NCBI RefSeq assembly: GCF_023072595.1
Contig: NZ_JALLGK010000003.1
Coordinates: forward strand, 460,755-524,754
Length of the DNA: 64,000 nucleotides
Direction: 5' to 3'
Origin: Streptomyces sp. XM4193
Lineage (GTDB): Bacteria > Actinomycetota > Actinomycetes > Streptomycetales > Streptomycetaceae
Shown here in pieces: positions 17,772 to 26,087 of the stretch; the first letter of the stretch is position 1, and every line of letters begins with the position of its first letter. The notes under the pieces were generated by a model that saw nothing but the letters and a program-made list of their open reading frames with translations, was not told the DNA's origin and ran no database searches. Both the position numbers and the translations under genes were made by a program.

Positions 17772-18299
17772 ATGCTGCTGCGACGTGAAGCGCCCACCGA
17801 CCTCCCCGCGGTACGTGCCCTGACGGCCGCCGCCTTCGCCGCCGTCGGCGACAACGAGAGCCGCGAAGTGCCCGTCGAGGTGCCGCTGTTGGACGCCCTG
17901 CGGGAGTGCGAGGGCTGGATCCCCGAACTCTCCCTGGTCGCGGTGGACGCCGAGGACCGGCCGATCGGCCATGTCGTGTGCACCCGCGCAGACGTCGACG
18001 GCGCGCCTGCCCTCGGCCTCGGCCCGCTGAGCGTGGCGCCCGGGCACCAGCGCGCGGGGGTGGGCAGCGCCCTGATGCACGCGGTGGTGGCAGCGGCCGA
18101 GGCACGGGGCGAGACGCTGGTCGCGCTGCTCGGCGAGCCGGCCTACTACGGCCGGTTCGGCTTTCGCGCGAGCACGGCGGACGGCGTCGTCGCTCCCGAA
18201 GCCGAGTGGGGCGCGTACTTCCAGACCCGCGCGCTGACCGCCGACGGCCCGTCCCCGCAGGGGCGGTTCCGCTACGCCGCACCCTTCAACGAGCTGTAG
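17772..18299 (+). CDS. GNAT family N-acetyltransferase
   Basis: A 175-residue GCN5-related acetyltransferase. The acetyl-CoA-binding motif A is LGPLSVAPGHQRAGVGSALM (about residues 82-101), with the pyrophosphate loop QRAGVG. Motif B is the YYGRFGFRA segment typical of the YhbS-like subgroup. The acceptor substrate is unknown. ATG 17772 lacks a ribosome binding site. Confidence 0.88.
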   Translation: MLLRREAPTDLPAVRALTAAAFAAVGDNESREVPVEVPLLDALRECEGWIPELSLVAVDAEDRPIGHVVCTRADVDGAPALGLGPLSVAPGHQRAGVGSALMHAVVAAAEARGETLVALLGEPAYYGRFGFRASTADGVVAPEAEWGAYFQTRALTADGPSPQGRFRYAAPFNEL

Positions 18300-18363
18300 G
18301 GGGCGCGTTGCGCGGGGCGGCTCGGGCCGGGTCCGCGCCCGCCTTCCCCGGTTCTCGCCGTCG

Positions 18364-18395
18364 CGGGCCGGCCGGTGCCGCCGACCGGCCCCGCT
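18364..18395. terminator. Hairpin between convergent GNAT and PASTA genes
   Basis: GGCCGGT and ACCGGCC arms (18370-18376, 18384-18390), extended by imperfect GC pairing, lie in the 105-bp convergent gap and could serve both genes. Confidence 0.45.
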
Positions 18396-18404
18396 CGCGG
18401 CCGC

Positions 18405-19040
18405 TCAGGGGCAGGTCTCGCCGAACTTCACGGCGGTGAAGGAGACCGGGCGCCCTTCCAGCGCCTCGCCGGCGGCCGGTTTCTGGGTGCACACACGCCA
18501 GTTGGACTCCAGCACGATCAGCCGCTTCTCGCCCGTCGCGTCCTCGGTGGAGATGCCGGACGTCTCGTCCAGCGCACCGCGGGCCGCCCGCAGGGACTTC
18601 CCCGAGAAGTCCGGCATGGTGGCGCCGGCCTTCTCCGGACGCTGGTCCTTCTCGGGGCACTCCTCGTCCAGCTTCACGGCGCCCAGGTCGACTTCCGTGC
18701 TGGTCGGGTGGGTGCCGGCGGCGGGCGACTGGAAGCAGACCTGCCAGTTGCGGGTGAACGCCTGCGCCCGGTCGCGCCCCAGCGCGTCGTGGGTCTTCAG
18801 CTTGCGGAATCCGGCGTCGCCGGCGGCCTTGCGGGCGGAGTCCAGGCCGCGGTCGACCAGGTTCGGCAGCGCGGCCTCCGCCGAGTCGTCCGAACCCTTG
18901 TCGTCGGCGTCGGAGCTGCTGTCCGCACCGGCCGAACTCCCGGTGTCGGCACGTTCGTTGTCGGCTGCGTCGCAGGCGGAGGCGGTCAGGACGAGGCCCG
19001 CGGCGAGCAGGCCGGCGAGGGAGGCGCGACGGATACCCAT
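18405..19040 (-). CDS. PASTA-domain lipoprotein
   Basis: A 211-residue exported protein. The signal sequence ends in a lipobox-like LTASAC, so Cys23 is probably lipidated. A Ser/Asp-rich linker (about residues 30-55) precedes two PASTA-like modules. The first (ALPNLVDRGLDSARKAAGDAG) begins at about residue 57 and the second (TMPDFSGKSLRAARGALDE) at about 140; each ends in a ProAlaGly turn (SPAAGTHP, KPAAGEAL). PASTA modules usually sense muropeptides or cross-linked wall in serine/threonine kinases and PBPs; here they sit alone on a lipoprotein. Each module contains paired cysteines. The specific role is unknown. Confidence 0.8.
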   Translation of the reverse strand: MGIRRASLAGLLAAGLVLTASACDAADNERADTGSSAGADSSSDADDKGSDDSAEAALPNLVDRGLDSARKAAGDAGFRKLKTHDALGRDRAQAFTRNWQVCFQSPAAGTHPTSTEVDLGAVKLDEECPEKDQRPEKAGATMPDFSGKSLRAARGALDETSGISTEDATGEKRLIVLESNWRVCTQKPAAGEALEGRPVSFTAVKFGETCP

Positions 19041-19147
19041 GCCCCGATGGTCGCCGTACGCACAGCGTGGCCGGGCGCTTACCGGTGGCTTGTGACGTTT
19101 CCGTGATGCGGGCCGGGGGCCGTCCCGGAGGCACTCGCGCCCGTGCC

Positions 19148-19190
19148 GCAGCGGCCGGCGGCGGTCACCGGGACCGCCGCCGGCCGCTGC
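19148..19190 (-). terminator. 19-bp perfect hairpin terminator
   Basis: Perfect 19-bp arms (19148-19166, 19172-19190) with a 5-nt ACCGG loop, 15 bp past the stop of the NlpC/P60-like gene. Confidence 0.88.
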
Positions 19191-19205
19191 TCGACTGCTC
19201 TTGCC

Positions 19206-19769
19206 TCAGTACTTCTTGGGACGGTAGGCGTCGTACTGGTCGGCCTTCAGGCCGTAGCTGAGCTTGCGGTAGTCGGTGCCGTGGCCGCCGCGCTGCTCGT
19301 ACGCCCAGTAGGACGTCTTGCTGGAGTTGACCCACTTGTGGAAGATCACCACGTGGCGGCTGGTGTTGCTGCCCACGGGGTCGATGACCAGGTCGCCCTT
19401 CTTGAGGCTGGCCATCTTGATCTTCTTGGTGTATGAACTGGTCGCCAGGCCCACGGTGTTGGTGCCGGGCTTGCCGTACTTCAGCGCCATGCCGACGTAG
19501 CCGGAGCAGTCGGTGCGGTAGCCGCCCCAGGTCTTGCTCTGGCTGTAGGGCACCTGCTTGCCGCCGTTGGCGGTGAGCCACTTCTTGGCGCGGTTGATGA
19601 CGGTCGCGCGGGAGATCGCCGCTGCTTCCGCCTTGGTCTCGACCTGACCCTGCGCCGAGGTGGCCGGCGCCTGGGTGGGCGCCTGGGCGGCGCTCGCGGC
19701 AGGGGCGAGCGGCAGCAGGAGTGCGGCCGTCGCCAGCGCGGGGACGAGGGTGCGGGTTGTGCGTTTCAT
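19206..19769 (-). CDS. Secreted NlpC/P60-like cysteine hydrolase
   Basis: A 187-residue exoprotein with a signal peptide (LVPALATAALLLPLAPAASA-A). The papain-like core has the nucleophile Cys88 in RTDCSGYVGMAL and a candidate catalytic His139 in SRHVVIFHKW. The KKGDLVIDP strand between them is typical of NlpC/P60 and CHAP enzymes. Such enzymes cut stem peptides of peptidoglycan. A Gln/Ala/Thr linker, not a wall-binding domain, fills residues 28-50. ATG 19769 has GGGAGGA 4 nt upstream. Nothing convincing is seen in the 298-bp gap up to 20067 except the terminator listed separately. Confidence 0.85.
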   Translation of the reverse strand: MKRTTRTLVPALATAALLLPLAPAASAAQAPTQAPATSAQGQVETKAEAAAISRATVINRAKKWLTANGGKQVPYSQSKTWGGYRTDCSGYVGMALKYGKPGTNTVGLATSSYTKKIKMASLKKGDLVIDPVGSNTSRHVVIFHKWVNSSKTSYWAYEQRGGHGTDYRKLSYGLKADQYDAYRPKKY

Positions 19770-20003
19770 TGGTCCTCCCGAGGAATGCAGCGGGCAACGC
19801 TAGTCGTGCGCATGTCAATGCGTCGGACGGTCGCCCGCGAACGACGCTCTACCCAGGCTCACGTGAAGGATTCGCGCCGCGGAACGAGCGCGGCGACCTG
19901 ATGACGAGTGTCACCGCATGGATGCCGGATGCACGCGCCCCGAGCTGCCCGACCGTGCCCGCTGTCCTCCCGCCCCCGCCGTACGGGCGGGCTGCCGGGA
20001 ACG

Positions 20004-20040
20004 CCGAACGGCCCCCGGCGCGTGGCCGGGAGCCGTTCGG
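20004..20040 (-). terminator. Terminator of the acyl-CoA dehydrogenase gene
   Basis: 16-bp arms with one mismatch (20004-20019, 20025-20040) and a 5-nt loop, 27 bp after the stop on the minus strand. Confidence 0.8.
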
Positions 20041-20067
20041 TGCGAGGCGTGCGGGGGAGTGCCCGGA

Positions 20068-21240
20068 CTACGGCAGGTTGCGCGCCATGACGATGCGCTG
20101 GACCTGGTTGGTGCCCTCGTAGATCTGCGTGATCTTGGCGTCGCGCATCATGCGCTCGACCGGGTAGTCGCGGGTGTAGCCGTAGCCGCCGAGGAGCTGC
20201 ACGGCGTCGGTGGTGACCTCCATGGCCGCGTCCGAGGCGTAGCACTTGGCCGCTGCGCCGAAGAAGGTCAGGTCCTCGTGCGGGCCGCCGCCGCCGACGC
20301 GCTCGGACTTGGCCGCCGCCGCGTACGTCAGCTGCCGCGCGGCCTCGATCTTCATCGCCATGTCGGCCAGCATGAACTGCACGCCCTGGAAGTCGCCGAT
20401 CGGCTTGCCGAACTGCTTGCGCTCCTGCACGTACCCCTTGGCGTAGTCCAGGGCGCCCTGGGCGACGCCGAGCGCCTGGGCGGCGATGGTGATGCGGGTG
20501 TGGTCCAGGGTCTTCATCGCGGTGGCGAAGCCCGTGCCCTCCTCGCCGATCATGCGGTCACCGGGGATGCGCACGTTGTCGAAGTAGACCTCGCGGGTCG
20601 GAGAGCCCTTGATGCCGAGCTTCTTCTCCGGGGCTCCGAAGGAGACGCCCTCGTCGCCCTTCTCCACCACGAAGGCGGAGATGCCCTTGGAGCGCTTCTC
20701 GGGGTCGGTGACGGCCATCACCGTGTAGTACTCCGATACGCCGGCGTTGGTGATCCAGCGCTTGACGCCGTTGAGCACCCAGTCGTCGCCGTCGCGCACG
20801 GCCTTGGTCTTCATGCCCGCGGCGTCCGAACCGGCGTCCGGCTCGGAGAGGCAGTAGGAGAACATCCCGTCGCCCTTGGCGAGCGGTCCGAGGTACTTGC
20901 GCTTCAGCTCCTCGGAGCCGGAGAGCACCACCGGCAGGGAGCCCAGCTTGTTCACGGCGGGGATGAGCGAGGAGGAACAGCAGACGCGGGCGACCTCCTC
21001 GATGACGATGCAGGTCGCGAGCGCGTCGGCACCGGCGCCGCCGTAGGCCTCGGGTACGTGGACGGCGTGCAGGTCGTTGGCGGTCAGCGCGTCCAGGGCC
21101 TCCTGCGGGAAGCGGCCCTCCTCGTCCACCTCCGCGGCGAACGGAGCGATCTTCGCCTCGGCGAGCGAGCGCACCGAGTCGCGGAGCATGTCGTGCTCCT
21201 CCGCCGGCCGGTACAGGTCGAATTCAGCGGATCCCGCCAC
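20068..21240 (-). CDS. Acyl-CoA dehydrogenase
   Basis: A 390-residue FAD enzyme introducing a trans-2 double bond into acyl-CoA. The FAD and substrate-binding segment YCLSEPDAGSDAAGMKTKA is present, as are WVLNGVKRWITNAG and the C-terminal signature QLLGGYGYTRDYPVERMMRDAKITQIYEGTNQ (quoted in part: TQIYEGTNQVQR). The catalytic Glu of the IYEGT motif is intact. GTG 21240 is preferred because GGGAG is 8-9 nt upstream; GTG 21249 would sit on that site. Chain-length specificity cannot be read. A small palindrome at 21269-21282 lies in its promoter. Confidence 0.93.
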   Translation of the reverse strand: MAGSAEFDLYRPAEEHDMLRDSVRSLAEAKIAPFAAEVDEEGRFPQEALDALTANDLHAVHVPEAYGGAGADALATCIVIEEVARVCCSSSLIPAVNKLGSLPVVLSGSEELKRKYLGPLAKGDGMFSYCLSEPDAGSDAAGMKTKAVRDGDDWVLNGVKRWITNAGVSEYYTVMAVTDPEKRSKGISAFVVEKGDEGVSFGAPEKKLGIKGSPTREVYFDNVRIPGDRMIGEEGTGFATAMKTLDHTRITIAAQALGVAQGALDYAKGYVQERKQFGKPIGDFQGVQFMLADMAMKIEAARQLTYAAAAKSERVGGGGPHEDLTFFGAAAKCYASDAAMEVTTDAVQLLGGYGYTRDYPVERMMRDAKITQIYEGTNQVQRIVMARNLP

Positions 21241-21268
21241 GGTTCTCACTCCCTGGATTCTGCCTAAA

Positions 21269-21282
21269 TTACTGTCTAGTAA
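21269..21282. promoter_or_regulatory. Small palindrome in the acyl-CoA dehydrogenase/ugd divergent region
   Basis: TTACT-GTCT-AGTAA is a perfect 5-bp-arm inverted repeat in an AT-rich island 29 bp upstream of the acyl-CoA dehydrogenase start. It could be an operator of a fatty-acid-responsive TetR or GntR repressor, or part of a -10 region. Unproven. Confidence 0.35.
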
Positions 21283-21452
21283 CTCAATTCTAGGCGCTGC
21301 GCCCGAGGCGGGGATACGTGAGGTTCCCGACAGCGCGCACCGCTATGCTCGCGGATTGGGCCCAGCCTTACACCCGGTCCGGCGCCCGGGCACCACGGCG
21401 GCGCGACCCGCCGACGCCACCACCCCCACACGACCTCAGGAGAAACCGTCAC

Positions 21453-22793
21453 ATGGCTCCCAAGCTCACCGTGATCGGTACCGGCTACCTCGGTGCCACC
21501 CATGCCGCCGCGATGGCCGAGCTCGGGTTCGAGGTGCTGGGCCTGGACGTCGTCCCGGAGAAGGTCGAACTGCTCTCCCGCGGCCGGGTGCCGATGTACG
21601 AGCCGGGGCTGGAGGAGCTGCTCGGCCGGCACGTCGCCGGTCTGGAGGGCGCGAGCGGGCGGTTGCGCTTCACCACCTCCTACGAGGAGGTCGCCGAGTT
21701 CGGCGATGTGCACTTCGTCTGCGTCAACACCCCTCAGAAGCAGGGCGAGTACGGCTGCGACATGTCCTTCGTCGACTCCGTCGTCGAATCGCTCGCGCCG
21801 CTGCTGCGCAGGCCCGCCCTGGTGGTCGGCAAGTCGACCGTCCCGGTCGGCAGCGCCGCCCGACTCGACGCCCGCATACGGGAGTTGGCGCCCGCGGCGC
21901 AGGACGTCGAGCTCGCCTGGAACCCGGAGTTCCTGCGCGAGGGCTTCGCGGTCCGCGACACCCTGCACCCCGACCGGATCGTCGTCGGCGTCGAGTCGGA
22001 GCGGGCCGAGCGCGTGCTGCGCGAGGTGTACGCGACGCCGGTCTCCGAGGGCTCTCCCTTCGTGGTGACCGACTTCCCGACCGCCGAGCTGGTCAAGACC
22101 GCCGCCAACTCCTTCCTCGCCACCAAGGTCTCGTTCATCAACGCCATGGCCGAGGTCTGCGAGGCGGCGGGCGGCGACGTGGTGAAGCTCGCCGAGGCGA
22201 TCGGGCACGACGACCGGATCGGCGCCAAGTTCCTGCGGGCCGGCATCGGCTTCGGCGGAGGCTGCCTGCCCAAGGACATCCGGGCGTTCATGGCCCGCGC
22301 CGGAGAGCTCGGCGCCGACCAGGCCCTGACCTTCCTTCGCGAGGTCGACTCCATCAACATGCGCCGCCGCGGCCACATGGTCGAGCTGACCAGGGACGCG
22401 GTCGGCGGGGCGCTCCTCGGCAAGCGGATCGCCGTGCTCGGGGCCACCTTCAAGCCCGACTCCGACGACGTACGGGACTCGCCCGCGCTCAACGTCGCGG
22501 GCCAACTGCACCTCCAGGGCGCCCAGGTGACGGTCTACGACCCCAAGGGCATGGAGAACGCCCGCGCTCTCTTCCCCACGCTCGCCTACGCGGACAGCGC
22601 GATCGAGGCAGTGCGCGGCGCGGACGTGGTGCTGCACCTCACCGAGTGGCGCGAGTTCCGCGAGCTGGACCCGACGGAGCTCGGCGAGGCCGTCGCCGTG
22701 CCGCACATCCTGGACGGGCGGAACGCGCTCGACCCGCAGCTGTGGCGCAAGGCCGGCTGGACCTTCCGCGCGCTCGGCCGCCCGACCGCCTGA
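21453..22793 (+). CDS. UDP-glucose/GDP-mannose dehydrogenase family protein
   Basis: A 446-residue NAD-dependent nucleotide-sugar dehydrogenase. Blocks in order: Rossmann motif GTGYLGATHAAAMAELG, the KSTVPVG and WNPEFLREG segments, the hinge helix with TAELVKTAANSFLATKVSFIN, and the catalytic-Cys loop GIGFGGGCLPKDI. The C-terminal UDP-binding domain contains GATFKPDSDDVRDSPAL. It oxidises C6 of UDP-glucose to UDP-glucuronate or an equivalent. ATG 21453 has AGGAGA 9 nt upstream. It may feed uronic acids to the glycan genes found further right. Confidence 0.93.
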   Translation: MAPKLTVIGTGYLGATHAAAMAELGFEVLGLDVVPEKVELLSRGRVPMYEPGLEELLGRHVAGLEGASGRLRFTTSYEEVAEFGDVHFVCVNTPQKQGEYGCDMSFVDSVVESLAPLLRRPALVVGKSTVPVGSAARLDARIRELAPAAQDVELAWNPEFLREGFAVRDTLHPDRIVVGVESERAERVLREVYATPVSEGSPFVVTDFPTAELVKTAANSFLATKVSFINAMAEVCEAAGGDVVKLAEAIGHDDRIGAKFLRAGIGFGGGCLPKDIRAFMARAGELGADQALTFLREVDSINMRRRGHMVELTRDAVGGALLGKRIAVLGATFKPDSDDVRDSPALNVAGQLHLQGAQVTVYDPKGMENARALFPTLAYADSAIEAVRGADVVLHLTEWREFRELDPTELGEAVAVPHILDGRNALDPQLWRKAGWTFRALGRPTA

Positions 22794-22820
22794 GGCCGCC
22801 GCGGCGGCGCGGCGGCGGCC
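22794..22820 (+). terminator. GC hairpin after the dehydrogenase gene
   Basis: 9-bp arms GGCCGCCGC and GCGGCGGCC start directly after the stop codon; the interior is also GC repeats, so the exact fold is uncertain. Confidence 0.45.
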
Positions 22821-22943
22821 CCGAACAGGGGTCGGCCCGCAGTGCTGTCGGCCTCGCTCGAACGCAGCAGTCCGAAAGGCGACCCCCGGGGCCCGGTGCC
22901 ACGCTGGCAACGCCACGCAGGCACACCGAGCCGAGGAGTCACC

Positions 22944-23138
22944 ATGGGTATTGCGGACGAGTTCAAGGACAAGGCCGAGCAGATGAAGGACAAGGCGCAG
23001 GACTCGATGGGCAAGTCCGGCCAGTCCGACAAGGACAAGGGCAAGGAGCGCTCCTCGCAGGACAAGGACCCGAAGGACAAGGCGCGAGGAATGGCCGACA
23101 AGGCCAAGGACCACATGCAGGACCGCCTCGGCGACTGA
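22944..23138 (+). CDS. Small Lys/Asp-rich hydrophilic protein (CsbD/MT0933-like)
   Basis: A 64-residue, extremely hydrophilic protein with helical KDKAxxMKDKA repeats and no aromatic residue except one Phe. Composition and repeat pattern are like CsbD-type stress proteins and the MT0933-type small proteins annotated as antitoxins. ATG 22944 has GAGGAG 5 nt upstream. No toxin gene is adjacent, so a toxin-antitoxin role is not supported here; a stress or LEA-like protective role is a guess. A strong terminator follows. Confidence 0.75.
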   Translation: MGIADEFKDKAEQMKDKAQDSMGKSGQSDKDKGKERSSQDKDPKDKARGMADKAKDHMQDRLGD

Positions 23139-23189
23139 CGCCACCTTCCGGTCCGGCCGGGCGCCCCGTGCCCCTCGTCGACTGACGCT

Positions 23190-23217
23190 GCCCCGCCCGG
23201 AGCCTTCCGGGCGGGGC
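23190..23217 (+). terminator. Hairpin terminator
   Basis: Perfect 12-bp arms GCCCCGCCCGGA and TCCGGGCGGGGC with a 4-nt loop, 51 bp after the small hydrophilic gene. Confidence 0.85.
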
Positions 23218-23389
23218 GGCATCGCGTCGGGCGGCCCTGCGTGCGGGAAGGCGCGTGTCGGGAGAACCGCGTACGTCGGCGTCGAACCTTTCCGGCCCCG
23301 GTGCGAGCACCTCGTACCGGGGCTGCGGCGCGCTCTGCTCCCCCGTGTTCGAGGAGTCAGGCGCTCGATGAGGCGAGTGGAAGAGCTCA

Positions 23390-23986
23390 GTGAAGCCTTT
23401 CGTGGTCCCCGTCGTCGAGCCAGTAGAGCGCGGCAAGGCCTCTGTCCACGCTCGTTTCTCGCTCTCGCTCAGCGAGTTCCATCCCGGGTGTGCGGTGGTC
23501 CGTTCGGCCACCCACTCCCATCTGCTGATGTTTCCCGAGAGCCGGTATGTCTCTCGCCATGCTTCCGCTCTGCCGGGTTTTCCCTCTTCCTCGTGGGTTG
23601 CGACAATGTTTTCGAGCAGGCTTGTCAAAGAGCCGGCGAAAAACGGACTTCCGGCGAAGACATCCGCCGATCCCGGTGGGGGAATGTACTGGAAGGACGT
23701 CTCCTGGATGTCGTACGGCTTGTCGCTCCACGCGGAGGAACTGGCGCACATGTTTCCCGGCGGTGCGCTCTTCGAAGTGCTCGATTTCTCGTTTCCCCTT
23801 GCGGACTACAGGCCGGAGGTGGCGGCTCTCGCTGTCGACGGGTGGCTTCGGGAGAACCTCGGTCTGCGATCCGTCGGGCCGTCGGTGTCGTTCAACGAGG
23901 CAGTGTCCGGGTACGAGTTTTACTGGCCTCACGACGATCCGTTCTCCGAACATCCGGGTTCTCCCGGCGAAACGGGCGGCGAGTAG
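23390..23986 (+). CDS. Hypothetical protein in a lower-GC segment, coding strand ambiguous
   Basis: A 198-residue reading frame from GTG 23390 with GGAAGAG 4-5 nt upstream. The second half reads like a folded protein (MFPGGALFEVLDFSFPLADY, then VAALAVDGWLRENLGL). The first half is rich in Ser, His, Arg and Val and looks antisense-like. The opposite strand over 23390-23650 gives a more natural sequence (AEAWRETYRLSG, WNSLSESEKRAWTEAL). The two frames share third positions, so GC skew does not decide. The minus frame has no stop until inside the upstream small gene, which favours plus. The region is clearly less GC-rich than its neighbours, suggesting acquisition. No family is recognised. Confidence 0.4.
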   Translation: MKPFVVPVVEPVERGKASVHARFSLSLSEFHPGCAVVRSATHSHLLMFPESRYVSRHASALPGFPSSSWVATMFSSRLVKEPAKNGLPAKTSADPGGGMYWKDVSWMSYGLSLHAEELAHMFPGGALFEVLDFSFPLADYRPEVAALAVDGWLRENLGLRSVGPSVSFNEAVSGYEFYWPHDDPFSEHPGSPGETGGE

Positions 23987-24029
23987 GGCCTGTCGCGGTC
24001 CGGACTTTCGGGTTCCTGTCGCGGCCCCG

Positions 24030-24065
24030 GGCCGGGCGGTGGGTCGGGCGGTGGGTCGGGCGGCC
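24030..24065. repeat. Short tandem GGGCGGTGGGTC repeats
   Basis: About two and a half 12-bp units of a G-rich repeat lie between the orphan gene and the VOC gene. G-run spacing could support a G-quadruplex on this strand. Confidence 0.5.
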
Positions 24066-24145
24066 AACTCCGGGTCGTTGTCGGTGGGCTGGGAGAGACT
24101 GTGGCAGTAGCAGGAACACCACCAGCTCAGACAGAGAGGTCGACG

Positions 24146-24523
24146 ATGGCTGCCATCACCATGGGCGTGACCGCGCTGGACTGTCCGGACCCGCATGCCC
24201 TGGCCGCGTTCTACGCCGCCGTTCTCGATTGGAAGATCGACCCGGAGAGCGACGACGAGTGGGTGGAGCTGATCGGTCCGCAGGGCCGGACCCTGGCCTT
24301 CCAGCGCTCGGAGGGGTACCGAGCGCCGCAGTGGCCCGGCGTCCAGCACTCCCAGCAGATGCATCTGGACTTCGACGTCTTCGAGGAGCAGATGGACGAG
24401 GCGGAGGCCCAGGTGCTGGCGCTCGGGGCGACGCTGCTGGAGGGCGACCACGACGGTGCGCGCGCCTGGCGGGTGTACGCGGATCCGGTCGGCCATCCGT
24501 TCTGCCTCTGCGCCAACGGCTGA
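24146..24523 (+). CDS. VOC superfamily (glyoxalase-like) protein
   Basis: A 125-residue protein with one vicinal-oxygen-chelate pair of beta-alpha-beta-beta-beta modules. Typical segments are VTALDCPDPHALAAFYAAVLDW, the middle QMHLDFDVFEEQMDEAEAQV with the central His, and the end YADPVGHPFCLC. These proteins are divalent-metal dioxygenases, isomerases or antibiotic-binding proteins; the substrate is unknown. ATG 24146 has AGAGAGG 6 nt upstream. Confidence 0.88.
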   Translation: MAAITMGVTALDCPDPHALAAFYAAVLDWKIDPESDDEWVELIGPQGRTLAFQRSEGYRAPQWPGVQHSQQMHLDFDVFEEQMDEAEAQVLALGATLLEGDHDGARAWRVYADPVGHPFCLCANG

Positions 24524-24542
24524 GCGCTCCGCCGGGCGCAGC

Positions 24543-24580
24543 ACGATGCCCCGGTCGCTCTCCCGCGGCCGGGGCATCGT
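24543..24580. terminator. Shared terminator between convergent VOC and LCP genes
   Basis: Perfect 12-bp arms ACGATGCCCCGG and CCGGGGCATCGT with a 14-nt loop lie in the 96-bp gap between convergent genes and can work in both directions. Confidence 0.8.
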
Positions 24581-24619
24581 CGTGTGCGTGTGCGCTGCGG
24601 TGCGGCGCCCGCGGGTGGG

Positions 24620-25882
24620 TCAGTCGCCCTTGACGGTGATCTTCTCGCCGTCCTTCAGCTCCTGCACCAGCTGCTTGACCCGGGTCATGTCCCATTTGAG
24701 CGCGGAGCCGGCGGGGCTGCTGACGTTGCCCGCGATCGGCATGTTCATCTGCGTGCCGTCACCGCCGGAGACGCCCTTCATCGCCCAGAACATCCTCAGC
24801 AGCTCGTACAGGCTCATGTCCTTGTCGACGATGAGCGCGTCGAGGCCGGTGCCCATGGCGGGGTAGAGCTTGAAGGGGTTGAGGACGGTGCTCGGGGTGG
24901 CGCTCTCGTTGGCCAGTGCGGAGAGCAGCTTCTGCTGGTTCTTGGTGCGACCGAGGTCCCCACCCTCCGCGTTGTAGCGGTTGCGGACGAAGGCGAGGGC
25001 CTGGGCGCCGTCCAGTTCGTGGCAGCCCTCCTGGAAGTCGGCGCCGGAGTTCTTGTCCTTGACCGGCTTGTCGAAGCACATCTCGACGCCGCCCAGGGAG
25101 TCGACGAGCCCGGCGAAGCCGCCGAAGCCGATCTCCGCGTAGTGGTCGATCTTCAGGCCGGTGTTGTACTCCACGGTGCGGACCAGGAGTTCGGGGCCCT
25201 CGATCGCGTAGGCGGCGTTGAGCTTCTGCTGCTGTGCGGGGATGCGGCGGCCGGAGGAGGAGCCGGTGAACTCGGGGATGGTGATGAGCGAGTCGCGCGG
25301 CAGGCTGACCATGGAGTTCCCGCTCGGCCCGCGGTGCAGGATCATCATGGAGTCGGTGAGCTTGCCGGTGCCGGAGCCGGTTTTGAGCCGCTTGCGGTCC
25401 TCGGCGCTCAGGCCCTCGCGGCTGTCCGAGCCGACGATCAGGTACGTCGTTCCCTCGCCGCCGTCCGGCCGGTCCTCGACCTGGCTGAGGTCGACCTCCC
25501 GGCGCAGCTTGCCGTCGGCCCAGAAGTAGGTGGCGACGCTGGTCACCAGCAGCACCACGACGAGCGTGAGCACGGTCCACTTGATGCGCCTGGCCCAGTT
25601 CGGGCGCGGCCGGGCGTCGCCGTCGCCGTACCCCCGGCCGTACTCGTCCCCGGGCCCACCGGGTCCGCCCGGTCCGGCCGGACCGTTGCCGTACACCTGA
25701 CCGTCGCTGTAGCCGGAGTCGTAGCCCCCGCGGTTCTGGGCCGGGACGCCGGGGGTGCGCACCCCGCCCGGGTTCACGGTCGGCATGACACGGGCGCCCT
25801 CCGGACGCGCGCTACGGGAGCCGCGACCGTATCCGTCGCCGCTCCTGCCGTCGTTGCTCAACCCCTGGGGCCACTCATTCAT
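24620..25882 (-). CDS. LytR-CpsA-Psr (LCP) family glycopolymer transferase, copy 1
   Basis: A 420-residue LCP protein. A Gly/Asp/Tyr-rich cytoplasmic region of about 95 residues precedes one membrane helix (about residues 102-121) and the extracellular LCP domain. Conserved LCP parts are LIVGSDSREGL, KLTDSMMILH and VSLPRDSLITIP, whose Arg and Asp residues bind the polyprenyl pyrophosphate and metal. QKLNAAYAIEG and LAFVRNRYN also fit the family. There is no LytR_C domain. LCP enzymes move glycopolymers from undecaprenyl carriers to peptidoglycan or proteins outside the membrane. It is the first of five LCP genes in this region. Confidence 0.93.
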   Translation of the reverse strand: MNEWPQGLSNDGRSGDGYGRGSRSARPEGARVMPTVNPGGVRTPGVPAQNRGGYDSGYSDGQVYGNGPAGPGGPGGPGDEYGRGYGDGDARPRPNWARRIKWTVLTLVVVLLVTSVATYFWADGKLRREVDLSQVEDRPDGGEGTTYLIVGSDSREGLSAEDRKRLKTGSGTGKLTDSMMILHRGPSGNSMVSLPRDSLITIPEFTGSSSGRRIPAQQQKLNAAYAIEGPELLVRTVEYNTGLKIDHYAEIGFGGFAGLVDSLGGVEMCFDKPVKDKNSGADFQEGCHELDGAQALAFVRNRYNAEGGDLGRTKNQQKLLSALANESATPSTVLNPFKLYPAMGTGLDALIVDKDMSLYELLRMFWAMKGVSGGDGTQMNMPIAGNVSSPAGSALKWDMTRVKQLVQELKDGEKITVKGD

Positions 25883-26087
25883 GCGGTGCAGTCTGCCTCC
25901 GACCGCGCCCCGCAGAACAGTCCGGGTGCCGCACTGGAGCAGTCCTGTAGCAGAGCCGTGGAAAAATGCCCGGCTTATTTGCTTTTGCCGGCGGGTCGGA
26001 CCCGTCGCGCGGTGGCAATCGCCACAACGGCGGCCCCCGGTCCGCTTCCGGCGATGTTTGGCCGAAACCCGCCTCTACCCTGGAGCA

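Noticed and set aside
22944..23138. Antitoxin of a toxin-antitoxin pair
   Set aside because: The small Lys/Asp-rich protein resembles MT0933-type proteins, but no toxin-like gene is adjacent; a terminator follows directly.
24030..24065. G-quadruplex regulating the VOC gene
   Set aside because: G-runs are present, but such runs are common in this DNA and the ribosome binding site and start lie well downstream; kept only as a repeat.
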